Of a stretch of DNA of 64,000 nucleotides, positions 52,001 to 64,000 are shown piece by piece. The notes beneath the pieces are model-generated. The model saw nothing but the letters and a program-made list of their open reading frames with translations. It did no database searches and was not told the origin of the DNA. Made by a program: the position numbers and the translations under genes. The stretch lies in assembly GCA_039621445.1 (NCBI GenBank), contig CP154954.1, forward strand, positions 34,135,737 through 34,199,736. The letters run 5' to 3'. Source of the DNA: Euglena gracilis. Lineage: Eukaryota; Euglenida; Euglenophyceae; Euglenales. Position 1 is the stretch's first letter. Each line of letters opens with the position of its first letter.

Positions 52001-55000
52001 TGCTCGCGGCGGGTGTGCGTAGAACGCAGCCGTTACCGCCCGGGAGGCGCAAAATAGCACATAGGTAACCGACGCCCCCGAAAAACGTCATTTTTCGGCC
52101 GTTTTCGGCCGAAATCGGCTGCGCCGTCGCTCCAAAAACGAGCGCTCTGCCCCGGCTAGAGGTCGGCGATCCTTTACTTAACTTTTGCGAAGGGCTGCGG
52201 GCGGATAGCCGCAATTTTGCCCGCGGGGGGCGTGCGTAAAACGCAGCCGTTACCGCCCGGGAGGCGCAAAATAGCACGTAAGTGACGGACGCCCCCCAGA
52301 AACGTCATTTGTCGGCCGCTTTCGGCCAAAATCGGCTGCGCCGGCGCTCCAAAAACGAGCGCTCTGCCCCGGCTAGAGGTCGGCGATCCTTTACCTAACT
52401 GTTGCGAAGGGCGGCGGGCGGATAGCCGCAATTTTGCCCGCGGCGGGCGTGCGTAAAACGCAGCCGTTACCGCCCGACAGGCGCAAAATAGCACGTAAGT
52501 AACGGTCGCCCCCCAAAAAAGTCATTTTTCGGCCGTTTTCGGCCGAAATCGGCTGCGCCGGCGCTCCAAAAACGGGCGCTCTGCCCCGGCTAGAGGTCGG
52601 CGATCCTTTACCTAACTGTTGCGAAGGGCGGCGGGCGGATAGCCGCAATTTTGTCCGCGGCGGGTGTGCGTAAAATGCAGCCGTTACCGCACAGGAGGCG
52701 CAAAATAGCTCGCAAGTAACGGACGCCCCCGAAAAACGACATTTTTCGACCGTTTTCGGCCGAAATCGGCTGCGCCGGCGCTCCAAAAACGAGCGCTCTG
52801 CCCCGGCTAGAGGTCGGCGATCCTTTACCTAACTGTTGCGAAGGGCGGCGGGCGGATAGCCGGAAGTTTGCGGGAAGCGGGCGTGCGTAAAACGCAGCCG
52901 TTACCGCCCGGGAGGCGCAAAAAAGCACGTAAGTAACGGACGCCCCCAGAAACGTCATTTTTCGGCCGTTTTCGGCCGAAATCGGCTGCGCCGGCGCTCC
53001 AAAAACGAGCGCTCTGGCGATCCTTTACGTAACTTTTGCGAAGGGCGACGCTCGGATAGCCTCAATTTTGCTCGCGGCTGGCGTGCGTAAAACGCAGCCG
53101 TTACCGCCCGGGAGGCGCAAAATAGCACGTAAGTAACGGACGCCCCCAGAAACGTCATTTTTCGGCCGTTTTCGGCCGAAATCGGCTGCGCCGGCGCTCC
53201 AAAAACGAGCGCTCTGCCCCGGCTAGAGGTCGGCGATCCTTTACCTAACTGTTGCGAAGGGCGGCGGGCGGATAGCCGCAATTTTGCCCGCGGCGGGCGT
53301 GCGTAAAACGCAGCCGTTACCGCCCGGGAGGCGCAAAATAGCACGTAAGTAACGGACGCCCCCAGAAACGTCATTTTTCGGCCGTTTTCGGCCGAAATCG
53401 GCTGCGCCGGCGCTCCAAAAACGAGCGCTCTGCCCCGGCTAGAGGTCGGCGATCCTTTACCTAACTGTTGCGAAGGGCGGCGGGCGGATAGCCGCAACTT
53501 TGTCCGGGGCGGGGGTGCGTAAAACGCAGCCGTTACCGCCCAGGAGGCGCAAAATAGCACGTAAGTAACGGACGCCCCCAGAAACGTCATTTTTCGGCCG
53601 TTTTCGGCCGAAATCGGCTGCGCCGGCGCTCCAAAAACGAGCGCTCTGCCCCGGCTAGAGGTCGGTGATCCTTTACCTAACTGTTGCGAAAGGCGGGCAG
53701 ATAGCCACAATTTTGCCCGCGGCGGGCGTGCGTAAAACGCAGCCGTTACCGCCCGGGAGGCGCAAAATAGCACGTAAATGAATGACGCTCCCAGAAACGT
53801 CATTTTTCGGCCGTTTTCGGCCGAAATCGGCTGCGCCGGCGCTCCAAAAACGAGCGCTCTGCCCCGACTACCTTAATCTAATTGTTGCGAAGGGCGGCGG
53901 GCGGATAGCCGCAATTTTGCCCGCGGCGGGCGTGCGTAAAACGCAGCCGTTACCGCCCGGGAGGCGCAAAATAGCACGTAAGTAACGGACGCCCCCAGAA
54001 ACGTCATTTTTCGGCCGTTTTCGGCCGAAATCGGCTGCGCCGGCGCTCCAAAAACGAGCGCTCTGCCCCGGCTAGAGGTCGGCGATCCTTTAACAAACAG
54101 TTGCGAAGGGCGGCGGGCGGATAGCCACAATTTTGCCCGCGGCGGGCATGCGTAAAACGCAGCCGTTACCGCCCGGGAGGCGCAAAATAGCACGTAAGTA
54201 ACGGACGCCCCCAGAAACGTCATTTTTCGGCCGTTTTCGGCCGAAATCGGCTGCGCCGGCGCTCCAAAAACGAGCGCTCTGCCCCGGCTAGAGGTCGGCG
54301 ATTTTTTACCTAACTGTTCCGAAGCGCGGCGGGCGGATAGCCGCAATTTTGCCCGCGGCGGGCGTGCGTAAAACGCAGCCGTTACCGCCCGGGAGGCGCA
54401 AAATAGCACGTAAGTAACGGACGCCCCCAGAAACGTCATTTTTCGGCCGTTTTCGGCCGAAATCGGCTGCGCCGGCGCTCCAAAAACGAGCGCTCTGCCC
54501 CGGCTAGAGGTCGGCGATCCTTTACCTAACTGTTGCGAAGGACGGCGGGCGGATAGCCGCAATTTTGCCCGCAGCGGGCGTGCGTAAAACGCAGCCGTTA
54601 CCGCCCGGGAGGCACAAAATAGCACGTAAGTAACGGACGCCCCCAGAAACGTCATTTTTCGGCCGTTTTCGGCCGAAATCGGCTGCGCCGGCGCTCCAAA
54701 ACGAGCGCTCTGCCCCGGCTAGAGGTCGGCGATCCTTTACCTAACTGTTGCGAAGGGCGGCGGGCGGATAGCCGCAATTTTGCCCGCGGCCCGCGTGCGT
54801 AAAACGCAGCCGTTACCGCCCGGGAGGCGCAAAATAGCACGTAAGTAACGGACGCCCCCAGGAACGTCATTTTTCGGCCGTTTTCGGCCGAAATCGGCTG
54901 CGCCGGCGCTCCAAAAACGAGCGCTCTGCCCCGGCTAGAGGTCGGCGATCCTTTACCTAACTGTTGCGAAGGGCGGCGGGCGGATAGCCGCAATTTTGCC

Positions 55001-58000
55001 CGCGGCGGGCGTGCGAAAAACGCAGCCGTTACCGCCCGGGAGGCGCAAAATAGCACGTAAGTAACGGACGCCCCCAGAAACGTCATTTTTCGGCCGTTTT
55101 CGGCCGAAATCGGCTGCGCCGGCGCTCCAAAAACGAGCGCTCTGCCCCGGCTAGAGGTCGGCGATCTTTTACCTAACTGTTGCGAAGCGCGGCGGGCGGA
55201 TAGCCGCAATTTTGCCCGCGGCGGGCGTGCGTAAAACGCAGCCGTTACCGCCCGGGAGGCGCAAAATAGCACGTAAGTAACGGACGCCCCCAGAAACGTC
55301 ATTTTTCGGCCGTTTTCGGCCGAAATCGGCTGCGCCGGCGCTCCAAAAACGAGCGCTCTGCCCCGGCTAGAGGTCGGCGATCCTTTACCTAACTGTTGCG
55401 AAGGGCGGCGGGCGGATAGCCGCAATTTTGCCCGCGCGGGCGTGCGTAAAACGCAGCCGTTACCGCCCGGGAGGCGCAAAATAGCACGTAAGTAACGGAC
55501 GCCCCCAGAAACGTCATTTTTCGGCCGTTTTCGGCCGAAATCGGCTGCGCCGGCGCTCCAAAAACGAGCGCTCTGCCCGGCTAGAGGTCGGCGATCCTTT
55601 ACCTAACTGTTGCGAAGGGCGGCGGGCGGATAGCCGCAATTTTGCCCGCGGGGGCGCGTGCGTAAAACGCAGCCGTTACCGCCCGGGAGGCGCAAAATAG
55701 CACGTAAGTAACGGACGCCCCCAGAAACGTCATTTTTCGGCCGTTTTCGGCCGAAATCGGCTGCGCCGGCGCTCCAAAAACGAGCGCTCTGCCCCGGCTA
55801 GAGGTCGGCGATCCTTTACCTAACTGTTGCGAAGGGCGGCGGGCGGATAGCCGCAATTTTGCCCGCGGCGGGCGTGCGTAAAACGCAGCCGTTACCGCCC
55901 GGGAGGCGCAAAATAGCACGTAAGTAACGGACGCCCCCAGAAACGTCATTTTTCGGCCGTTTTCGGCCGAAATCGGCTGCGCCGGCGCTCCAAAAACGAG
56001 CGCTCTGCCCCGGCTAGAGGTCGGCGATCCTTTACCTAACTGTTGCGAAGGGCGGCGGGCGGATAGCCGCAATTTTGCCCGCGGCGGGCGTGCGTAAAAC
56101 GCAGCCGTTACCGCCCGGGAGGCGCAAAATAGCACGTAAGTAACGGACGCCCCCAGAAACGTCATTTTTCGGCCGTTTTCGGCCGAAATCGGCTGCGCCG
56201 GCGCTCCAAAAACGAGCGCTCTGCCCCGGCTAGAGGTCGGCGATCCTTTACCTAACTGTTGCGAAGGGCGGCGGGCGGATAGCCGCAATTTTGCCCGCGG
56301 GGGGGCGTGCGTAAAACGCAGCCGTTACCGCCCGGGAGGCGCAAAATAGCACGTAAGTAACGGACGCCCCCAGAAACGTCATTTTTCGGCCGTTTTCGGC
56401 CGAAATCGGCTGCGCCGGCGCTCCAAAAACGAGCGCTCTGCCCCGGCTAGAGGTCGGCGATCCTTTACCTAACTGTTGCGAAGGGCGGCGGGCGGATAGC
56501 CGCAATTTTGCCCGCGGGGGGGCGTGCGTAAAACGCAGCCGTTACCGCCCGGGAGGCGCAAAATAGCACGTAAGTAACGGACGCCCCCAGAAACGTCATT
56601 TTTCGGCCGTTTTCGGCCGAAATCGGCTGCGCCGGCGCTCCAAAAACGAGCGCTCTGCCCCGGCTAGAGGTCGGCGATCCTTTACCTAACTGTTGCGAAG
56701 GGCGGCGGGCGGATAGCCGCAATTTTGCCCGCGGGGGGGCGTGCGTAAAACGCAGCCGTTACCGCCCGGGAGGCGCAAAATAGCACGTAAGTAACGGACG
56801 CCCCCAGAAACGTCATTTTTCGGCCGTTTTCGGCCGAAATCGGCTGCGCCGGCGCTCCAAAAACGAGCGCTCTGCCCCGGCTAGAGGTCGGCGATCCTTT
56901 ACCTAACTGTTGCGAAGGGCGGCGGGCGGATAGCCGCAATTTTGCCCGCGGCGGGCGTGCGTAAAACGCAGCCGTTACCGCCCGGGAGGCGCAAAATAGC
57001 ACGTAAGTAACGGACGCCCCCAGAAACGTCATTTTTCGGCCGTTTTCGGCCGAAATCGGCTGCGCCGGCGCTCCAAAAACGAGCGCTCTGCCCCGGCTAG
57101 AGGTCGGCGATCCTTTACCTAACTGTTGCGAAGGGCGGCGGGCGGATAGCCGCAATTTTGCCCGCGGCGGGCGTGCGTAAAACGCAGCCGTTACCGCCCG
57201 GGAGGCGCAAAATAGCACGTAAGTAACGGACGCCCCCAGAAACGTCATTTTTCGGCCGTTTTCGGCCGAAATCGGCTGCGCCGGCGCTCCAAAAACGAGC
57301 GCTCTGCCCCGGCTAGAGGTCGGCGATCCTTTACCTAACTGTTGCGAAGGGCGGCGGGCGGATAGCCGCAGTTTTGCCCGCGGCGGGCGTGCGTAAAACG
57401 CAGCCGTTACCGCCCGGGAGGCGCAAAATAGCACGTAAGTAACGGACGCCCCCAGAAACGTCATTTTTCGGCCGTTTTCGGCCGAAATCGGCTGCGCCGG
57501 CGCTCCAAAAACGAGCGCTCTGCCCCGGCTAGAGGTCGGCGATCCTTTACCTAACTGTTGCGAAGGGCGGCGGGCGGATAGCCGCAATTTTGCCCGCGGC
57601 GGGCGTGCGTAAAACGCAGCCGTTACCGCCCGGGAGGCGCAAAATAGCACGTAAGTAACGGACGCCCCAGAAACGTCATTTTTCGGCCGTTTTCGGCCGA
57701 AATCGGCTGCGCCGGCGCTCCAAAAACGAGCGCTCTGCCCCGGCTAGAGGTCGGCGATCCTTTACCTAACTGTTGCGAAGGGCGGCGGGCGGATAGCCGC
57801 AATTTTGCCCGCGGCGGGCGTGCGTAAAACGCAGCCGTTACCGCCCGGGAGGCGCAAAATAGCACGTAAGTAACGGACGCCCCCAGAAACGTCATTTTTC
57901 GGCCGTTTTCGGCCGAAATCGGCTGCGCCGGCGCTCCAAAAACGGGCACTCTGCGATGGCTAGAGGTCGGCGCTCCTTTACCTAACTGTTGCGAAGGGCG

Positions 58001-61000
58001 GCGGGCGGATAGCCGCAATTTTGCCCGCGGGGGGCGTGCGTAAAACGCAGCCGTTACCGCCCGGGAGGCGCAAAATAGCACGTAAGTAACGGACGCCCCC
58101 AGAAACGTCATTTTTCGGCCGTTTTCGGCCGAAATCGGCTGCGCCGGCGCTCCAAAAACGAGCGCTCTGCCCCGGCTAGAGGTCGGCGATCCTTTACCTA
58201 ACTGTTGCGAAGGGCGGCGGGCGGATAGCCGCAATTTTGCCCGCGGCGGGCGTGCGTAAAACGCAGCCGTTACCGCCCGGGAGGCGCAAAATAGCACGTA
58301 AGTAACGGACGCCCCCAGAAACGTCATTTTTCGGCCGTTTTCGGCCGAAATCGGCTGCGCCGGCGCTCCAAAAACGAGCGCTCTGCCCCGGCTAGAGGTC
58401 GGCGATCCTTACCTAACTGTTGCGAAGGGCGGCGGGCGGATAGCCGCAATTTTGCCTGCGGGGGGGCGTGCCTAAAACGCAGCCGTTACCGCCCGGGAGG
58501 CGCAAAATAGCACGGAAGTAACGGACGCCCCAAAAAACGTCATTTTTCGGCCGTTTTCGGCCGAAATCGGCTGCGCCGGCGCTCCAAAAACGAGCGCTCT
58601 GCCCCGGCTAGAGGTCGGCGCTCCTTTACCTAACTGTTGCGAAGGGCGGCGGGCGGATAGCCGCAATTTTGCCCGCGGCGGGCGTGCGTAAAACGCAGCC
58701 GTTACCGCCCGGGAGGCGCAAAATAGCACGTAAGTAACGGACGCCCCCAGAAACGTCATTTTTCGGCCGTTTTCGGCCGAAATCGGCTGCGCCGGCGCTC
58801 CAAAAACGAGCGCTCTGCCCCGGCTAGAGGTCGGCGATCCTTTACCTAACTGTTGCGAAGGGCGGCGGGCGGATAGCCGCAATTTTGCCCGCGGGGGGCG
58901 TGCGTAAAACGCAGCCGTTACCGCCCGGGAGGCGCAAAATAGCACGTAAGTAACGGACGCCCCCGGAAACGTCATTTTTCGGCCGTTTTCGGCCGAAATC
59001 GGCTGCGCCGGCGCTCCAAAAACGAGCGCTCTGCCCCGGCTAGAGGTCGGCGATCCTTTACCTAACTGTTGCGAAGGGCGGCGGGCGGATAGCCGCAATT
59101 TTGCCCGCGGCGGGCGTGCGTAAAACGCAGCCGTTACCGCCCGGGAGGCGCAAAATAGCACGTAAGTAACGGACGCCCCCAGAAACGTCATTTTTCGGCC
59201 GTTTTCGGCCGAAATCGGCTGCGCCGGCGCTCCAAAAACGAGCGCTCTGCCCCGGCTAGAGGTCGGCGATCCTTTACCTAACTGTTGCGAAGGGCGGCGG
59301 GCGGATAGCCGCAATTTTGCCCGCGGCGGGCGTGCGTAAAACGCAGCCGTTACCGCCCGGGAGGCGCAAAATAGCACGTAAGTAACGGACGCCCCCAGAA
59401 ACGTCATTTTTCGGCCGTTTTCGGCCGAAATCGGCTGCGCCGGCGCTCCAAAAACGAGCGCTCTGCCCCGGCTAGAGGTCGGCGATCCTTTACCTAACTG
59501 TTGCGAAGGGCGGCGGGCGGATAGCCGCAATTTTGCCCGCGGCGGGTGTGCGTAAAACGCAGCCGTTACCGCCCGGGAGGCGCAAAATAGCACGTAAGTA
59601 ACGTCATTTTTCGGCCGTTTTCGGCCGAAATCGGCTGCGCCGGCGCTCCAAAAACGAGCGCTCTGCCCCGGCTAGAGGTCGGCGCTCCTTTACCTAACTG
59701 TTGCGAAGGGCGGCGGGCGGATAGCCGCAATTTTGCCCGCGGCGGGCGTGCGTAAAACGCAGCCGTTACCGCCCGGGAGGCGCAAAATAGCACGTAAGTA
59801 ACGGACGCCCCCAGAAACGTCATTTTTCGGCCGTTTTCGGCCGAAATCGGCTGCGCCGGCGCTCCAAAAACGAGCGCTCTGCCCCGGCTAGAGGTCGGCG
59901 ATCCTTTACCTAACTGTTGCGAAGGGCGGCGGGCGGATAGCCGCAATTTTGCCCGCGGGGGGGCGTGCGTAAAACGCAGCCGTTACCGCCCGGGAGGCGC
60001 AAAATAGCACGTAAGTAACGGACGCCCCAGAAACGTCATTTTTCGGCCGTTTTCGGCCGAAATCGGCTGCGCCGGCGCTCCAAAAACGAGCGCTCTGCCC
60101 CGGCTAGAGGTCGGCGATCCTTTACCTAACTGTTGCGAAGGGCGGCGGGCGGATAGCCGCAATTTTGCCCGCGGGGGCGTGCGTAAAACGCAGCCGTTAC
60201 CGCCCGGGAGGCGCAAAATAGCACGTAAGTAACGGACGCCCCCAGAAACGTCATTTTTCGGCCGTTTTCGGCCGAAATCGGCTGCGCCGGCGCTCCAAAA
60301 ACGAGCGCTCTGCCCCGGCTAGAGGTCGGCGATCCTTTACCTAACTGGCGGATAGCCGCAATTTTGCCCGCGGGGGGGCGTGCGTAAAACGCAGCCGTTA
60401 CCGCCCGGGAGGCGCAAAATAGCACGTAAGTAACGGACGCCCAGAAACGTCATTTTTCGGCCGTTTTCGGCCGAAATCGGCTGCGCCGGCGCTCCAAAAA
60501 CGAGCGCTCTGCCCCGGCTAGAGGTCGGCGATCCTTTACCTAACTGTTGCGAAGGGCGGCGGGCGGATAGCCGCAATTTTGCCCGCGGCGGGCGTGCGTA
60601 AAAACGCAGCCGTTACCGCCCGGGAGGCGCAAAATAGCACGTAAGTAACGGACGCCCCCAGAAACGTCATTTTTCGGCCGTTTTCGGCCGAAATCGGCTG
60701 CGCCGGCGCTCCAAAAACGAGCGCTCTGCCCCGGCTAGAGGTCGGCGATCCTTTACTAAAGGTTGCAAAGGGCGGAGGGCGGATAGCCGCAATTTTGCCC
60801 GCGGCGGGCGTGCGTAAAACGCAGCCGTTACCGCCCGGGAGGCGCAAAATAGCACGTAAGTAACGGACGCCCCCAGAAACGTCATTTTTCGGCCGTTTTC
60901 GGCCGAAATCGGCTGCGCCGGCGCTCCAAAAACGAGCGCTCTGCCCCGGCTAGAGGTCGGCGATCCTTTACCTAACTGTTGCGAAGGGCGGCGGGCGGAT

Positions 61001-64000
61001 AGCCGCAATTTTGCCCGCGGGGGGCGTGCGTAAAACGCAGCCGTTACCGCCCGGGAGGCGCAAAATAGCACGTAAGTAACGGACGCCCCCAAAAAACGTC
61101 ATTTTTCGGCCGTTTTCGGCCGAAATCGGCTGCGCCGGCGCTCCAAAAACGAGCGCTCTGCCCCGGCTAGAGGTCGGCGATCCTTTACCTAACTGTTGCG
61201 AAGGGCGGCGGGCGGATAGCCGCAATTTTGCCCGCGGCGGGCGTGCGTAAAACGCAGCCGTTACCGCCCGGGAGGCGCAAAATAGCACGTAAGTAACGGA
61301 CGCCCCCAGAAACGTCATTTTTCGGCCGTTTTCGGCCGAAGTCGGCTGCGCCGGCGCTCCAAAAACGAGCGCTCTGCCCCGGCTAGAGGTCGGCGATCCT
61401 TTACCTAACTGTTGCGAAGGGCGGCGGGCGGATAGCCGCAATTTTGCCCGCGGCGGGCGTGCGTAAAACGCAGCCGTTACCGCCCGGGAGGCGCAAAATA
61501 GCACGTAAGTAACGGACGCCCCAGAAACGTCATTTTTCGGCCGTTTTCGGCCGAAATCGGCTGCGCCGGCGCTAAAAAAAACGAGCGCTCTGCCCCGGCT
61601 AGAGGTCGGCGATCCTTTACCTAACTGTTGCGAAGGGCGGCGGGCGGATAGCCGCAATTTTGCCCGCGGCGGGCGTGCGTAAAACGCAGCCGTTACCGCC
61701 CGGGAGGCGCAAAATAGCACGTAAGTAACGGACGCCCCCAGAAACGTCATTTTTCGGCCGTTTTCGGCCGAAATCGGCTGCGCCGGCGCTCCAAAAACGA
61801 GCGCTCTGCCCCGGCTAGAGGTCGGCGATCCTTTACCTAACTGTTGCGAAGGGCGGCGGGCGGATAGCCGCAATTTTGCCCGCGGCGGCGTGCGTAAAAC
61901 GCAGCCGTTACCGCCCGGGAGGCGCAAAATAGCACGTAAGTAACGGACGCCCCCAGAAACGTCATTTTTCGGCCGTTTTCGGCCGAAATCGGCTGCGCCG
62001 GCGCTCCAAAAACGAGCGCTCTGCCCCGGCTAGAGGTCGGCGATCCTTTACCTAACTGTTGCGAAGGGCGGCGGGCGGATAGCCGCAATTTTGCCCGCGG
62101 CGGGCGTGCGTAAAACGCAGCCGTTACCGCCCGGGAGGCGCAAAATAGCACGTAAGTAACGGACGCCCCCAGAAACGTCATTTTTCGGCCGTTTTCGGCC
62201 GAAATCGGCTGCGCCGGCGCTCCAAAAACGAGAGCTCTGCCCCGGCTAGAGGTCGGCGCTCCTTTACCTAACTGTTGCGAAGGGCGGCGGGCGGATAGCC
62301 GCAATTTTGCCCGCGGGGGCGTGCGTAAAACGCAGCCGTTACCGCCCGGGAGGCGCAAAATAGCACGTAAGTAACGGACGCCCCCAGAAACGTCATTTTT
62401 CGGCCGTTTTCGGCCGAAATCGGCTGCGCCGGCGCTCCAAAAACGAGCGCTCTGCCCCGGCTAGAGGTCGGCGATCCTTTACCTAACTGTTGCGAAGGGC
62501 GGCGGGCGGATAGCCGCAATTTTGCCCGCGGCGGGCGTGCGTAAAACGCAGCCGTTACCGCCCGGGAGGCGCAAAATAGCACGTAAGTAACGGACGCCCC
62601 CAGAAACGTCATTTTTCGGCCGTTTTCGGCCGAAATCGGCTGCGCCGGCGCTCCAAAAACGAGCGCTCTGCCCCGGCTAGAGGTCGGCGATCCTTTACCT
62701 AACTGTTGCGAAGGGCGGCGGGCGGATAGCCGCAATTTTGCCCGCGGGGGCGTGCGTAAAACGCAGCCGTTACCGCCCGGGAGGCGCAAAATAGCACGTA
62801 AGTAACGGACGCCCCCAGAAACGTCATTTTTCGGCCGTTTTCGGCCGAAATCGGCTGCGCCGGCGCTCCAAAAAGGAGGGCGCTCTGCCCCGGCTAGAGG
62901 TCGGCGATCCTTTACCTAACTGTTGCGAAGGGCGGCGGGCGGATAGCCGCAATTTTGCCCGCGGCGGGCGTGCGTAAAACGCAGCCGTTACCGCCCGGGA
63001 GGCGCAAAATAGCACGTAAGTAACGGACGCCCCCAGGAACGTCATTTTTCGGCCGTTTTCGGCCGAAATCGGCTGCGCCGGCGCTCCAAAAACGAGCGCT
63101 CTGCCCCGGCTAGAGGTCGGCGATCCTTTACCTAACTGTTGCGAAGGGCGGCGGGCGGATAGCCGCAATTTTGCCCGCGGCGGGCGTGCGTAAAACGCAG
63201 CCGTTACCGCCCGGGAGGCGCAAAATAGCACGTAAGTAACGGACGCCCCCAGAAACGTCATTTTTCGGCCGTTTTCGGCCGAAATCGGCTGCGCCGGCGC
63301 TCCAAAAACGAGCGCTCTGCCCCGGCTAGAGGTCGGCGTCCCTTTACCTAACTGTTGCGAAGGGCGGCGGGCGGATAGCCGCAATTTTGCCCGCGGCGGG
63401 CGTGCGTAAAACGCAGCCGTTACCGCCCGGGAGGCGCAAAATAGCACGTAAGTAACGGACGCCCCAGAAAAAACATTTTTCGGCCGTTTTCGGCCGAAAT
63501 CGGCTGCGCCGGCGCTCCAAAAACGAGCGCTCTGCCCCGGCTAGAGGTCGGCGATCCTTTACCTAACTGTTGCGAAGGGCGGCGGGCGGATAGCCGCAAT
63601 TTTGCCCGCGGCGGGCGTGCGTAAAACGCAGCCGTTACCGCCCGGGAGGCGCAAAATAGCACGTAAGTAACGGACGCCCCAGATACGTCATTTTTCGGCC
63701 GTTTTCGGCCGAAATCGGCTGCGCCGGCGCTCCAAAAACGAGCGCTCTGCCCCGGCTAGAGGTCGGCGATCCTTTACCTAACTGTTGCGAAGGGCGGCGG
63801 GCGGATAGCCGCAATTTTGCCCGCGGCGGGCGTGTGTAAAACGCAGCCGTTACCGCCCGGGAGGCGCAAAATAGCACGTAAGTAACGGACGCCCCCAGAA
63901 ACGTCATTTTTCGGCCGTTTTCGGCCGAAATCGGCTGCGCCGGCGCTCCAAAAACGAGCGCTCTGCCCCGGCTAGAGGTCGGCGATCCTTTACCTAACTG
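43027..64000 (-). repeat. 216-bp satellite array, block 4 (reverse, right subfamily)
   Basis: About 97 monomers in reverse orientation, right subfamily (CGCCCCCAGAAACGTCATTTTTCGG). From 43.3 to 53 kb monomers are variable (GGTGCAAAATAG, TTTTCTACCG, GGGCGGGGTGCGG and other variants shared in blocks). From about 53 kb they are nearly uniform; a common variant has GCGGGGGGGCG in place of GCGGCGGGCG, giving 217 bp. The array continues past the window end. Confidence 0.97.
43308..51575 (-). repeat. higher-order repeat with a 60-bp opposite-orientation segment (7 copies)
   Basis: Seven monomers carry, between CGAGCGCTC(A)GCAGCGAGCAG and CCTGTGGCGG, about 60 bp of satellite in forward orientation inside the reverse array. 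The flipped parts start (AATTGCGGC) at 43320, 44395, 46125, 46992, 48293, 50854 and 51507. Spacings of 1730, 867, 1301 and 653 are close to 8, 4, 6 and 3 monomers. All flipped parts carry GTTAGTTAAAGG(A)TG or a near match. Confidence 0.9.

Noticed and set aside
1-64000. Dozens of open frames of 60-563 codons through the satellite (repeating VLFCASRAVTAAFYARPP-type text)
   Set aside because: They follow from a 216-bp period that is a multiple of three; frames break at every 1-bp indel and open frames also occur on the opposite strand. Not annotated as genes.
1-64000. Calling the satellite centromeric
   Set aside because: A tandem array with a chromovirus is compatible with a centromere, but subtelomeric or other heterochromatin fits equally; no centromere-specific signal can be read from sequence alone.

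Overview
This is a eukaryotic window with no ordinary host gene visible. About 80% (roughly 51 kb) is one GC-rich, CpG-dense tandem satellite with a 216-bp monomer, about 237 copies in four blocks. The rest (15861-28548, 12.7 kb) is a single minus-strand LTR retrotransposon inserted into the satellite. No tRNA, rRNA, CRISPR array, bacterial operon or ribosome-binding-site architecture was seen. The host is most likely a protist or unicellular alga: the pol sequence and the methyltransferase cargo bring algal and dinoflagellate-type Ty3 elements to mind, but that is recollection and not a search result.

Layout. 1-6192: satellite, reverse orientation, divergent monomers with a higher-order pattern. 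6193-15860: satellite, forward orientation, 'left' subfamily. 15861-28548: retrotransposon, bounded by TG...CA LTRs of 793 and 787 bp and by a 4-bp GCCG target-site duplication. 28549-43026: satellite, forward, very homogeneous 'right' subfamily, becoming variable near its right end. 43027-64000: satellite, reverse, right subfamily; 43.3-53 kb is variable and carries a recurrent 60-bp flipped segment, and 53-64 kb is homogeneous. Orientation switches lie at about 6193 and 43026; the subfamily switch lies at the retrotransposon.

The retrotransposon, read right to left: 5' LTR (27762-28548), in which a Gag reading frame already starts; a primer-binding-site-like sequence that is part of a 60-bp tandem repeat; a long Gag region (proline-rich, 20-residue repeats, PAQ repeats, coiled coil, capsid-like segment, Lys/Gly-rich basic tail); an in-frame TAG followed by a perfect hairpin; a 444-residue open frame holding a cytosine-C5-methyltransferase-like domain and a second Dam-like domain; an A AAA AAA slippery heptamer; aspartic protease; reverse transcriptase; RNase H; integrase with a D,D35E core, GPY/F-like module and a C-terminal chromodomain; a C-run-rich 3' non-coding tract; polypurine tract; 3' LTR (15861-16653). 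The domain order and chromodomain make it a Ty3/Gypsy chromovirus-like element with an unusual methyltransferase module between Gag and protease.

The copy is broken by about a dozen frame changes, many at homopolymers, two internal TAA codons and a nested 685-bp insertion (19581-20265, TTAG duplication). The LTRs differ by only about 15 substitutions in 790 bp (hand alignment), so either decay was fast or many frame breaks are sequencing/assembly errors. A working model, inferred: the chromodomain integrase directs insertion into satellite heterochromatin, and the methyltransferase module modifies element or satellite DNA.
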